From Oscillospiraceae bacterium (GTDB lineage: Bacteria; Bacillota; Clostridia; Oscillospirales; Oscillospiraceae): a stretch of 64,000 nt of DNA. Within the stretch, counting starts at the first letter, position 1, and each line of letters begins with the position of its first letter. Location: NCBI GenBank assembly GCA_017415775.1, contig JAFQFC010000023.1, positions 1 through 64,000 of the forward strand, given 5' to 3'. A program made the translations under genes and the position numbers. This document shows positions 23,220-31,698 of the stretch, piece after piece. Below the pieces are notes generated by a model, which had not been told where the DNA came from, ran no database searches, and saw only the letters and a list, made by a program, of their open reading frames with translations.

Positions 23220-25646
23220 TTATTGAGGAATTTCTTCCATGACGAAGGCTTCGATGATGTCGCCTTCCTTGATGTCGTTGAACTTCTCCAGACCAACGCC
23301 GCACTCGTAGCCGGAGGCCACTTCTTTCACGCTGTCCTTGAAGCGCTGCAGAGAAGACAGGACGCCTTCGTGGACCACGATGCCGTCACGGACCAGACGG
23401 ACCTGGCAATCCTTACGCTGCAGCTTGCCGTCCTGCACGTAGCAGCCGGCGATGGTACCGACGCCGGAAACCTTGAAGGTATTGCGGACCTCGGCGTGGC
23501 CCAGAATGAGCTCACGGAACTTGGGAGCCAGCAGACCCTTCATGGCAGCCTCGATCTCGTTGATGGCGTCGTAAATGACACGGTACATACGCATATCCAC
23601 GTTGGCACGGGCGGCGCTGTCACGGGCGGCATTGTCGGGACGGACGTTGAAGCCCACGATGATGGCCTGAGAAGTGGTGGCCAGCATCACGTCGGACTCG
23701 TTGATGGCGCCCACGCCGCCGTGGATCACGCGGACCCGGACTTCGTCGTTGCTCAGCTTCTCCAGGGAGGCCTTCACGGCTTCCACGGAGCCCTGCACGT
23801 CGGCCTTGACGATCAGGTTCAGGTTCTTCATCTCACCGGCCTGGATCTGGCTGAACAGATCCTCCAGAGAGACCTTGGTGACGGGAGCGTTGGCACGGGC
23901 CTTCTCCTCTTCCTTGCGCTGTTCCACCAGCTCACGGGCCAGCTTTTCGTCGGCCACGGCGTTGAACACAGCACCGGCGGAGGGGGTCTCGCTCAGACCG
24001 GTGATCTCCACAGGCACGGAAGGACCGGCGGTGTTGATCTTCTGGCCCTTGTCACTGACCATGGCACGGACACGGCCCACGGCAGTGCCGGCGATAATGA
24101 TGTCACCCTGCTTCAGCGTACCGTTCTGCACCAGCAGCGTGGCCACGGGACCACGGCCCTTGTCCAGACGGGCTTCGATGACGGTACCCTGGGCGGCACG
24201 GTTGGGGTTGGCCTTCAGCTCGCCCACTTCGGCGGTCAGGGTCAGCATCTCCAGCAGGTTGTCGATGCCCATACCGGTCTTGGCGGAAATGGGGCAGACA
24301 ATGGTCTCGCCGCCCCACTCTTCGCACACCAGACCATGCTCGGTCAGCTGCTGCATGATGCGGTCGGGGTTGGCGGTGGGTTTATCCATCTTGTTGATGG
24401 CCACGATGATGGGGATCTCGGCGGCCTTGGCGTGGTTGATGGACTCGATGGTCTGGGGCATAATGCCGTCGTCGGCAGCCACCACCAGAATGGCGATGTC
24501 GGTGACCATGGCGCCGCGGGCACGCATGGAGGTAAAGGCCTCGTGGCCGGGGGTATCCAGGAAAGTGATGGGCTTGCCGTCCACCTGCACCTGATAGGCG
24601 CCGATGTGCTGGGTAATGCCGCCGGCCTCGCCGCTGGCCACGTGGGCGTTGCGGATGTAGTCCAGCAGGCTGGTCTTGCCGTGGTCGACGTGACCCATGA
24701 CCACAACGACGGGGGCGCGGAGCAGCAGATCCTCCTCGGCGTCCACATGGTCGTCGATCAGCTTCTCTTCAATGGTGACCACCACTTCACGCTCCACCTT
24801 GCAGCCCAGCTCCTCGGCGATGATGGCGGCGGTGTCGAAGTCGATCAGCTGGCTCAGGGAGGCCATGATGCCGTTCTTCATCAGGCACTTGACCACCTCG
24901 GCGCCAGTTTTCTTCATGCGGCTGGCCAGCTCGCCGACAGAGATCTCGTCGCCGATCTCCACGGTGACGGGGGTCTTCTTGATAACCTCCAGCTGCAGGC
25001 GGCGCAGACGGTCGGCTTCTTCCTGCTTGCGCTTGTTGCCGAAGTTGTTGTCGCGCTGTTTCTTGCCGCTGCGGATCTTTTCCTTGCCCTGGGTCTGCTG
25101 CTGGTCGCGGCGGCCGTTGCTGCGGCTGTCGGCCATATCCTGCAGACGCTCGTCGTACTTATCCAGATTCACGTTGGTGGCCTTGCGGGTATCCACCACA
25201 CGAGTCTCGGGCACACGGGTGGTGGGCTTGTTGAGGGCCTGCTGCTGTGCCTGAGGCTTCTGGTTGTTGTTCTGCTGGGGACGATTCTGGCCCTGCTGCT
25301 GAGGCCGGTTCTGGCCCTGCTGCTGGGGACGGCCCTGCTCCTGACGGGCGGGCTTGGCCTCGCTCTTAGCCTGCTGGGGCTGCTGAGGCTGTGCAGGAGC
25401 GCTCTGGGGCTCGGGTTTCTTCTCGGCGGCCTTGGCACCTTCGGCAAAAATGACGTGGATGCCTGCCACCTGGTTGTTCTGGGTCAGGCTCTCAAAGATC
25501 AGGGACAGCTCCCGGTCGGTGAGGACCTGCATATGGTTCTTGGGAGTCTCGGCGTACTTGGTCAAAATCTCCGTGACCTGCTTGGTGGCAACACCAAAAT
25601 CCTTGGCCACCTCATGCACTCTGTATTTGTTAACTACGCTACCCAA
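23220..25646 (-). CDS. infB: Translation initiation factor IF-2
   Basis: An 808-residue GTPase that brings initiator tRNA to the 30S subunit. The N-terminal IF2_N module is at residues 1-60. A Gln/Pro-rich low-complexity stretch follows (repeats of RPQQQGQN, about 95-130), then a second IF2_N part. The G domain has [18 protein letters not shown] and NKMDKP, and the C-terminal domains are complete. It starts with TTG at 25646, supported by GGAGGTGG six bases upstream; no ATG is nearby. Fifth gene of the rimP operon. Confidence 0.96.
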   Translation of the reverse strand: MGSVVNKYRVHEVAKDFGVATKQVTEILTKYAETPKNHMQVLTDRELSLIFESLTQNNQVAGIHVIFAEGAKAAEKKPEPQSAPAQPQQPQQAKSEAKPARQEQGRPQQQGQNRPQQQGQNRPQQNNNQKPQAQQQALNKPTTRVPETRVVDTRKATNVNLDKYDERLQDMADSRSNGRRDQQQTQGKEKIRSGKKQRDNNFGNKRKQEEADRLRRLQLEVIKKTPVTVEIGDEISVGELASRMKKTGAEVVKCLMKNGIMASLSQLIDFDTAAIIAEELGCKVEREVVVTIEEKLIDDHVDAEEDLLLRAPVVVVMGHVDHGKTSLLDYIRNAHVASGEAGGITQHIGAYQVQVDGKPITFLDTPGHEAFTSMRARGAMVTDIAILVVAADDGIMPQTIESINHAKAAEIPIIVAINKMDKPTANPDRIMQQLTEHGLVCEEWGGETIVCPISAKTGMGIDNLLEMLTLTAEVGELKANPNRAAQGTVIEARLDKGRGPVATLLVQNGTLKQGDIIIAGTAVGRVRAMVSDKGQKINTAGPSVPVEITGLSETPSAGAVFNAVADEKLARELVEQRKEEEKARANAPVTKVSLEDLFSQIQAGEMKNLNLIVKADVQGSVEAVKASLEKLSNDEVRVRVIHGGVGAINESDVMLATTSQAIIVGFNVRPDNAARDSAARANVDMRMYRVIYDAINEIEAAMKGLLAPKFRELILGHAEVRNTFKVSGVGTIAGCYVQDGKLQRKDCQVRLVRDGIVVHEGVLSSLQRFKDSVKEVASGYECGVGLEKFNDIKEGDIIEAFVMEEIPQ

Positions 25647-25703
25647 ATATAGCCACCTCCATCGTTGTGATACGGCGGGACGGCGCCCGCCGTGTGATAT
25701 TAC

Positions 25704-26318
25704 TTACTTCTTCTTGAACGAGCCCTTGCCCTTCTTCACCGGACGGCTGTTTGCAAAACGGTTGGTCTCGCCTTTCGGGGCGGACTTACTGCGGCCGCCG
25801 GGCTTGCCGGAGCTGCGGGGTTTGTCGGATTTTCTGACCTCGGGGGTCTTGGGGGCTGCGGCGGGCTCGGCCACAACCTTTTCTGTGGGTTCTTTTCTGC
25901 GCTTTTTGCCCTGCTGCACGTTCTTTTCGTGCTGCAGCTTTTCTGCCTTGCGCTCGGCGGCACGCTTGGCCTTGACGCTCAGCGCTTCGGCGGCGGCGCC
26001 GTAGCGGCCTTCGTCCATGGCAGCCAGCTTTTTGACCAGCGCCTCGGCAAAACCGATGTCTGTGACAGCAGCCATGGCCACACTGGTGCGGCCCAGAGCG
26101 CTGCCCAGCTGGTCCTTCGTGGCGTCGATGGTCAGGCACAGGCAGCTGCCGCTCTGTGCGAAGGAGTAGGCACGGCGTACACTGCTGGCAGCGGCGTCAC
26201 CGGCCACCAGAATCACCCGGGCGTGCTTGGCACGGGCGGCGGAGCCGACGGGTTCTTCGCCGATCTCCACAAAGCCTGCCTTTTTGGCAAGGCCGATCAT
26301 TGATAAAATGCGTTCCAT
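25704..26318 (-). CDS. ylxQ: L7Ae-family RNA-binding protein (YlxQ) with long basic tail
   Basis: A 204-residue protein. Residues 1-100 match the L7Ae/YlxQ fold that binds kink-turns (IGLAKKAGFVEIGEEPV, ARVILVAGDAAASS). The remaining about 100 residues are Lys/Arg/Pro-rich and low complexity, an extension absent from the roughly 100-residue B. subtilis YlxQ. The start overlaps the ylxR stop by one base. Its place between ylxR and infB is typical. Confidence 0.9.
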   Translation of the reverse strand: MERILSMIGLAKKAGFVEIGEEPVGSAARAKHARVILVAGDAAASSVRRAYSFAQSGSCLCLTIDATKDQLGSALGRTSVAMAAVTDIGFAEALVKKLAAMDEGRYGAAAEALSVKAKRAAERKAEKLQHEKNVQQGKKRRKEPTEKVVAEPAAAPKTPEVRKSDKPRSSGKPGGRSKSAPKGETNRFANSRPVKKGKGSFKKK

Positions 26319-26590
26319 TATGCTTGTTCCATCTGCGCTTCCATGGCGTCGTACACCTCGGCGGGAATGGCCAGGTCAAAGGCCCGTTCCAGCGCCCGGG
26401 ACTTGCGGGCCTTTTTCAGGCACTCCATCTCGGGGCAGACATAGGCGCCTCGGCCGGACTTCTTGCCGGTCAGGTCCAGCACCACTTCGTTCTCCGGTGT
26501 TTTGACCACACGGACCAGCGCTTTCTTGTCCTTCATCGTGCGGCAGCCCACGCACTGGCGCTGGGGGATCTTTCGGGGTTTGGCAGGCAT
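26318..26590 (-). CDS. ylxR: YlxR family RNA-binding protein
   Basis: A 90-residue protein of the DUF448/YlxR family. QRQCVGCRTMKDKKALVRVV and GRGAYVCP are the signature; the Cys residues can form a metal site or are relics of one. Members bind RNA and, in some Clostridia, RNase P RNA. Lies 25 bases after nusA and overlaps ylxQ, so it is co-translated. Confidence 0.93.
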   Translation of the reverse strand: MPAKPRKIPQRQCVGCRTMKDKKALVRVVKTPENEVVLDLTGKKSGRGAYVCPEMECLKKARKSRALERAFDLAIPAEVYDAMEAQMEQA

Positions 26591-26615
26591 GGAGCCACCA
26601 CCTTTCTTTCGTTTC

Positions 26616-27674
26616 TCAGCCCTCGTGGTAGGAGGCGGGCTTGATGTCGATCTTGTAGCCGGTGAGGCGGGCGGCCAGGCGGGCGTTCTGACCCTCCTTG
26701 CCGATGGCCAGACTCAGCTGATCGTCGGGAACGATGACACGGCAGATCTTGCCCTCGTCGGCCAGGCGCACGTCGATGACATCGGCGGGAGCCAGAGCGG
26801 CGGCGATGAACTGGGCGGGATCTTCACTGTACTTGATGATGTCGATCTTCTCGCCGCGCAGCTCGTCAACGATGGCGTTGACACGCACGCCGCGGGGACC
26901 GACGCAGGCGCCGATGGGATCCACGTTCTCGTCGGCAGACCAGACGGCCATCTTGGTGCGGTTGCCGGCCTCACGGGCGATGGAACGGATCTCCACCGTG
27001 CCGTCGAAGATCTCAGGCACTTCCAGCTCGAACAGGCGCTTCACCAGACCGGGGTGGGTGCGGGAGATCAGGACCTGAGGACCACGGGTGCTGCGGCGGA
27101 CTTCCACCAGATACACCTTGACCATCTGGCCTTCCACCAGCGTTTCGCCGGCGACCTGCTCGTTCATATTCAGCACGGCCTCAGTGGACTCGCTGCCGGT
27201 GCCGATGCGCAGATGCACGCTGCCGGTGCGGGGGTCGATGCGGGTGACAGTGCCGGTCAGGATCTCGTGCTGCTTGGAGTTGAACTCGTCGTAGATCATA
27301 CCGTGCTCGGCTTCCCGCAGGCCCTGAATGATGACCTGCTTGCCGTTGCCGGCGGCGATGCGGCCGAACTCCACGTTCTCCACGGGGAGGTTGACGATGC
27401 CGCCCAGCTCGTGCTTGGCGCTGAGGGCCTTGGCCTCGGCCAGAGAGATCTGGGTGCCGGGGAACTCCACTTCCTCCACGATCTCCTTCTGCACGAACAT
27501 CTTCAGCTCGTGACGCTCTTCGTCCACGTCCACGATCACGTTCTCCACGCCTTCGTGGTCACGCTTGTAGGCGGTGGTCAGGGCCTGAATGATCTTGCCC
27601 ATCATAAAGTTCTGGGGGATACCCCGCTCTTTTTCCAGCATGGCAAGAGCGGCAAAGATTTCTTCACACTTCAT
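26616..27674 (-). CDS. nusA: Transcription termination/antitermination factor NusA
   Basis: A 352-residue protein that binds RNA polymerase and nascent RNA. N-terminal NusA domain, S1 domain (about 135-200, IDPRTGSVHLRIG), KH1 and KH2 with ACVGPRGVRVNAIVDELRGE and AIGKEGQNARLAARLTGYKI. It lacks the two acidic repeats of the E. coli protein, as usual in Firmicutes. The start MKCEEIF at 27674 follows AGGAGAATC. Second gene of the rimP operon. Confidence 0.96.
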   Translation of the reverse strand: MKCEEIFAALAMLEKERGIPQNFMMGKIIQALTTAYKRDHEGVENVIVDVDEERHELKMFVQKEIVEEVEFPGTQISLAEAKALSAKHELGGIVNLPVENVEFGRIAAGNGKQVIIQGLREAEHGMIYDEFNSKQHEILTGTVTRIDPRTGSVHLRIGTGSESTEAVLNMNEQVAGETLVEGQMVKVYLVEVRRSTRGPQVLISRTHPGLVKRLFELEVPEIFDGTVEIRSIAREAGNRTKMAVWSADENVDPIGACVGPRGVRVNAIVDELRGEKIDIIKYSEDPAQFIAAALAPADVIDVRLADEGKICRVIVPDDQLSLAIGKEGQNARLAARLTGYKIDIKPASYHEG

Positions 27675-27716
27675 GTCTGATTCTCCTATTTCTATGTTTT
27701 CAAACAAATCAACGGA

Positions 27717-28172
27717 TTAAAAAACAACTCTCAGGCGGACCAGAGCTACCTCGGCCTTTTCAAAGCGCATGGTCTCCTTGCCCACCGTCAGCAGTACGGC
27801 GCCGTCCTCGTAGCCTGCCAGATCACCGGCAAACTCCTTGCGGCCGTCCCGGTTCTTGTAAGTCTTCACCAGGACAGGGCTGCCCATAAAGCGCTCAAAG
27901 TCGGAGGGGCGCTTCAGGGGGCGCTCGGCGCCGGCGGAGGATACCTCGAACATATAGCTTGCCTCGATGGGGTCTGCCTCATCCAGCAGGTCGCTGACCT
28001 TGCGGCTGACGGCTTCGCAGTCCAGAATGTCCACGCCGCCTTCCTTGTCCAGATACAGACGCAGATACCACTGGCCGGCCTCCCGGACGTATTCCACATC
28101 CCACAGCTCGCAGCCCTGCTCGGCCACGGCCTCGGCAGCCAGTTCTGCCACGATCTCGGTCACTTTTTTCAT
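27717..28172 (-). CDS. rimP: Ribosome maturation factor RimP
   Basis: A 151-residue protein for 30S assembly. Two-domain fold with LWDVEYVREAGQWYLRLYLD and FEVSSAGAERPLKRPSDFERF as marks. First gene of rimP-nusA-ylxR-ylxQ-infB; the start follows CGGAGGTTCTC. A promoter and a possible attenuator lie upstream. Confidence 0.95.
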   Translation of the reverse strand: MKKVTEIVAELAAEAVAEQGCELWDVEYVREAGQWYLRLYLDKEGGVDILDCEAVSRKVSDLLDEADPIEASYMFEVSSAGAERPLKRPSDFERFMGSPVLVKTYKNRDGRKEFAGDLAGYEDGAVLLTVGKETMRFEKAEVALVRLRVVF

Positions 28173-28219
28173 GAGAGAACCTCCGTTCCGCAAATTTTAA
28201 GCATTGGATTTTGCCCATG

Positions 28220-28300
28220 AAAAAGAGCGGACCGCGAAGTCCACTCTTACATAAACATACCTTACGATGGGAGTGTAGCACATCCGAGCAAAAAAAGCAA
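28220..28300 (-). promoter_or_regulatory. rimP operon promoter with terminator-like leader hairpin
   Basis: Minus-strand TTGCTT (28295-28300), 17-bp spacer, TACACT (28272-28277). About 25 bases into the transcript a 10-bp stem AAGAGTGGAC / GTCCGCTCTT (28223-28247) is followed by Ts, a good rho-independent terminator shape placed before rimP. As nusA is in this operon, a NusA-responsive attenuator is plausible (inference). Confidence 0.6.
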
Positions 28301-28343
28301 GGTTTTTTCGGGAAAAAGATGGTCGAAAACGGGATATTTTCCT

Positions 28344-28377
28344 GAAAAATGCCCCGCAAGGCGTGCTTGCGGGGCAT
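28344..28377 (-). terminator. Terminator of the zinc-transport operon
   Basis: Perfect 12-bp stem ATGCCCCGCAAG / CTTGCGGGGCAT with a T-run on the minus strand, 15 bases after znuB. Confidence 0.9.
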
Positions 28378-28391
28378 AGACGGACGATTTT

Positions 28392-29207
28392 TCATCTGCG
28401 GCGCAGACGCTGCAGACCGCAGGCGCTCAGGAAGGCGGCCAGATCCGCCAGCACCACGGTAGCGCCCACCGGCGTACTGACCAGATACGAAGCGGTCAGG
28501 CCGATGCAGAAGCACACCACGCTCAGCACGGCGGCGCACAGCATCACGCTGCGGAAGCTTTTGAAAAGCCGCATGGCTGTCAGGGCGGGGAAGATCACGA
28601 GAGAGGAGATCAGCATGGCGCCGCACATCTGCATGCCCAGCACGATGGTCAGTGCCGTCAGTACCGCCAGCAGCGTGTTGTACCACGACACCTTCACGCC
28701 GGTGGCCCGGGAGAAGTTTTCGTCAAAGGTAATGGCGAAGAGCTTGTGGTAACAAAGGAGGAACAGCGTCAGCACCGACACGCTCAGCACCACGCTGAGG
28801 ATCACGTCACTGCGATCCATGGCCAGGATGCTGCCGAACATATAGCTGTCCACATCGGTGGTCATACCGGTGGTGAGGCTGGTGACCACCACGCCGATGG
28901 CCAGCGCCGAGGCGGACACCACGGCAATGGCGGCGTCGGCACCGATGCGGCTGCGTTCGGTGAGCCGCAGCAGGAACAGCGCCGCCACGATCACCACCGG
29001 GATGGATACCGGCAGCGGCGCCCAGCCGCAGGCCATGGCGATGACCAGCGCACCGAAGGACACGTGGCTCAGGCCGTCGCCGATCATGGAGTAGCGCTTG
29101 AGCACCAGAGGTACGCCCAGCACAGCGGCGCACAGCGACACCAGAATGCCCACGATGAAGGCCCGCAGGATGAAGGGATAGGTGAACATTTCCAGCAAAA
29201 GACTCAT
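28392..29207 (-). CDS. znuB: Zinc/manganese ABC transporter permease
   Basis: A 271-residue membrane protein with about eight helices of the ABC-3 (ZnuB/MntB) family: VPLVLKRYSMIGDGLSHVSF near the start, then FDENFSRATGVKV and GMQMCGAMLISSLVIFPALT. Forms the channel for metal import with ZnuC. The start at 29207 overlaps the znuC stop (ATGA). Metal identity rests on the operon (Fur-family regulator and His-rich ZnuA). Confidence 0.9.
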   Translation of the reverse strand: MSLLLEMFTYPFILRAFIVGILVSLCAAVLGVPLVLKRYSMIGDGLSHVSFGALVIAMACGWAPLPVSIPVVIVAALFLLRLTERSRIGADAAIAVVSASALAIGVVVTSLTTGMTTDVDSYMFGSILAMDRSDVILSVVLSVSVLTLFLLCYHKLFAITFDENFSRATGVKVSWYNTLLAVLTALTIVLGMQMCGAMLISSLVIFPALTAMRLFKSFRSVMLCAAVLSVVCFCIGLTASYLVSTPVGATVVLADLAAFLSACGLQRLRRR

Positions 29208-29920
29208 GCCCGTCCACCTCCGAACCGCTTGCCGTAAGGCGAAGCCAGATATTCGTCCACGCTGCCGTAAAACCATTGCCGCTGTCCGGCGTGAAGGATG
29301 GCGGTGGCGCTTTGCAGGGCGTTGCGGATGTCGTGGGTCACCATGACGATGGCGATGCCCTCTTTTTTGTTGAGATAGTCCAGGGTGCGGTACAGGTCCT
29401 GGGCTGCGGCCGGGTCAAGGCCGGTCACCGGCTCGTCCAGGATCAGCAGCTCGCCGGCGGCGCACAGGGCCCGGGCCAGCAGTACACGCTGCTGCTGGCC
29501 GCCGGACAGCTCCCGGTAGCACCGGTCCTTCAGCTCCAGGATGCCCAGCTTGCCCATGTTCATCAGGGCTTGGGATTTCTCGGCGCCGGAGTAGAAGAAC
29601 CGCCGCTTCCGTGCGCTGAGGAAGCCGGAGAGCACCACCTCACTGACGGTGGCGGGGAAATCCTTCTGGGCCCGGGTCTGCTGGGGCAGATACCCAATGG
29701 CGCCGGCGGAAAGGGAGGGCGCCATGGTGATGGAACCCTGCAAGGGCTTGAGCAAGCCCAGCAGGCTTTTCAGCAGTGTGGATTTACCGGAGCCGTTTTC
29801 GCCCACGATGCACAGGTAGTCACCGCTGCGGACGGCAAAATCCAGATGCTCCCAGACGGGCTGGCCCTCATAACCCAGAGAGACATCCCGACATTCCAGC
29901 AGTATGTTCTTGTCATTCAT
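29204..29920 (-). CDS. znuC: Zinc/manganese ABC transporter ATP-binding protein
   Basis: A 238-residue ABC ATPase. Walker A GENGSGKST, Q-loop YLPQQ, signature LSGGQQQR, Walker B LLILDEP, switch His in VTHD. It couples ATP hydrolysis to uptake by the adjacent permease. Overlaps the znuA stop by one base and znuB by four, so production is coupled. Confidence 0.93.
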   Translation of the reverse strand: MNDKNILLECRDVSLGYEGQPVWEHLDFAVRSGDYLCIVGENGSGKSTLLKSLLGLLKPLQGSITMAPSLSAGAIGYLPQQTRAQKDFPATVSEVVLSGFLSARKRRFFYSGAEKSQALMNMGKLGILELKDRCYRELSGGQQQRVLLARALCAAGELLILDEPVTGLDPAAAQDLYRTLDYLNKKEGIAIVMVTHDIRNALQSATAILHAGQRQWFYGSVDEYLASPYGKRFGGGRA

Positions 29921-30891
29921 CAGGATAAACCCTCCTTCAGAGCCGCCACGTTGGCCTGCATCAATGTGAGATAGGTTTCGCCGGCATCGAATTCCTGCCG
30001 TGTCACATTCTGGCAGGAGTGGAGTCGGGCCACCTTGGCGCCGGTAGTCTCGGCGATGGCGTTGGCCACCTTCTGGCTGCTCAGCTCAATGGTGTAGACC
30101 ACGGGAATGTCCTCTGCGTCCACCTTGTCGATGAGATATTTCAGCGTGGCCAGAGACGGCTCGGTGTCACCGGCGCAGCCGTGGAAGGCGGCCCGGTACT
30201 CCAGGTCGTAAGTCTTGCAGAAGTAGAGCAGGGGGAAGCGGTCGCCGAACACCAGCGTGCAGCGCTGCGCTTCGTCCACCACGGTGCGGAACTGACGATC
30301 CAGCTGGTCCAGCTGCGCCAGATACGCCTCCAGATTGGCACGGTACTCGTCGGCGTGGGCGCTGTCGGCCGCACACAGAGTCTCGCAGATGGCGCGGCAC
30401 AGCTCCTTGGCGCCTACCGGCGAGGTCCAGATATGCTCGTCGTAGGTGATCTCGTGGTGGTGTTCGTCCTCTTCGTGTTCGTGATCGTGATCGTGGCGGT
30501 GGTCATGGCCCTCCATGCCCTCCACGATCTCTTCCTCCAATGCGTCGACGTGGTCCATCATCCGCAGGGGGAAGGCGATGTTCTCTCCGGCGGATTCCAG
30601 GATCTCCTCCACCCAGAGTTCGCTCTCGCCGCCGTTGTAGACGAGTACGTCGGCACGGGACAGAGTGATCACATCCAGCGGCGTGGGCTCAAAGCTGTGG
30701 GTTTCCCGTCCGGCGGGGATCAGCAGGGTGGGGGACACGTGTTCACCGCCGATGGCCCGGACAAAATCGTAGTAGGGGAAAAGGGAGCAGACCACCTGCA
30801 GACGGCCGTCGTCGGATGGGGGGGCGGCGGTGCAGCCGCAGCAGCCCAGCAGTGCCAGCGTCAGCAGCAGGCAGAGCAGTTGTTTCTTCAT
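29920..30891 (-). CDS. znuA: Zinc ABC transporter substrate-binding lipoprotein
   Basis: A 323-residue surface lipoprotein. The signal peptide ends in LLGCCGC, with the lipid-modified Cys near residue 17-19. Cluster A-I metal-binding fold; a His/Asp/Glu-rich loop with several HDH and HEH units lies at about residues 135-155 and is typical of zinc binders. The ATG overlaps the stop of the Fur-family gene (ATGA). Confidence 0.92.
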   Translation of the reverse strand: MKKQLLCLLLTLALLGCCGCTAAPPSDDGRLQVVCSLFPYYDFVRAIGGEHVSPTLLIPAGRETHSFEPTPLDVITLSRADVLVYNGGESELWVEEILESAGENIAFPLRMMDHVDALEEEIVEGMEGHDHRHDHDHEHEEDEHHHEITYDEHIWTSPVGAKELCRAICETLCAADSAHADEYRANLEAYLAQLDQLDRQFRTVVDEAQRCTLVFGDRFPLLYFCKTYDLEYRAAFHGCAGDTEPSLATLKYLIDKVDAEDIPVVYTIELSSQKVANAIAETTGAKVARLHSCQNVTRQEFDAGETYLTLMQANVAALKEGLS

Positions 30892-31295
30892 ACATCTGCC
30901 TCCCCGGCACAGTCCTGACACAGACCGTAAAAAAGCGTGCGGTGGGGATTGATGCGGAAATGGTGGTCGGCAGCCAAATGGCCGTACAGTTCGCCCAGAT
31001 GTTCGCATCGGGCGTGTTCTACCTTGCCGCACTGCTCGCATTTAATAAGAAAGCACTCTTCGCCCCGGCGGCGGCAGTCGCAGAAGCGGTAGCGGGCGCC
31101 CTCATCGGTGACGATCTTGTGGACCAGCCCCTGCTGCTCCAGTTTTTCCAGCTGACGGTACACGGTGGTCAGACCGATGGCCTGTCCCCGGGCGTGCAGC
31201 AGCTCTGCCAGCTCCACGGCGCCTGCGTCGCCCGGCAGACTTTCCATGCACTGCAGCACCGCTTTTTGCTGGCGTGTCATATAGGTAACGGACAT
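30888..31295 (-). CDS. zur: Fur family regulator, probably Zur
   Basis: A 135-residue metalloregulator. Winged helix with GLTTVYRQLEKLEQQGLVHK and structural zinc site CEQC plus C-terminal LCQDC. It leads the znuACB operon and a palindrome overlaps its own promoter, so it most likely represses zinc uptake when zinc is sufficient. Zinc specificity is inferred from context; Fur or PerR function is less likely. Confidence 0.88.
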   Translation of the reverse strand: MSVTYMTRQQKAVLQCMESLPGDAGAVELAELLHARGQAIGLTTVYRQLEKLEQQGLVHKIVTDEGARYRFCDCRRRGEECFLIKCEQCGKVEHARCEHLGELYGHLAADHHFRINPHRTLFYGLCQDCAGEADV

Positions 31296-31307
31296 AAATC
31301 TCCTCCA

Positions 31308-31360
31308 ATTTGAAAATGAAAACCGTTTTCAAATTATAACAGACAATCTGCGGCTGTCAA
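31308..31360 (-). promoter_or_regulatory. zur-znuACB promoter with overlapping operator
   Basis: Minus-strand TTGACA (31355-31360), 16-bp spacer, TATAAT (31333-31338). The palindrome AATTTGAAAA (31308-31317) / TTTTCAAATT (31326-31335) overlaps the -10 box and the start site, an ideal position for repression by the Fur-family protein encoded next. Confidence 0.82.
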
Positions 31361-31544
31361 GGGCAAAATTGCCGCAAAAAGTTTCTCCAAAAGAAAAAAA
31401 TTCACCAAAAGAAAAGGAGGGGGAAAGGCGGGGAATACGACGAATATATGTCCCTTCGGCAGATTGTCGAAATTTTGTCAAAAACGAGGTGACAAAGTGC
31501 TGAAAATGGAAAATTATTATGAAAAATTTTATGTAATCTGCTAA

Positions 31545-31698
31545 TTGAACCGTTCGGTTTCATCCTGTATACTGTTAGCATCTCAAAGAAAAATCGGGGT
31601 GACATAGGTTGTGTGTCCTGCGGGTTTTCCCCGATTGACCGTAGGGAAGTTTCGTTAAAGTAGAATTTTCCGCGGAAAACGAGAAAGGAGCGAGAAAA
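31545..31698 (+). promoter_or_regulatory. Promoter and structured 5' leader of the sodium symporter gene
   Basis: TTGAAC (31545-31550), 17-bp spacer, TATACT (31568-31573). The about 120-nt leader forms an outer stem AATCGGGG (31592-31599) / CCCCGATT (31629-31636) around a smaller GACA / TGTC hairpin, and later the palindrome TTTTCCGCGGAAAA near 31667. I do not recognise a riboswitch class. Upstream, 31361-31544 holds no gene or signal that I can see. Confidence 0.55.
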
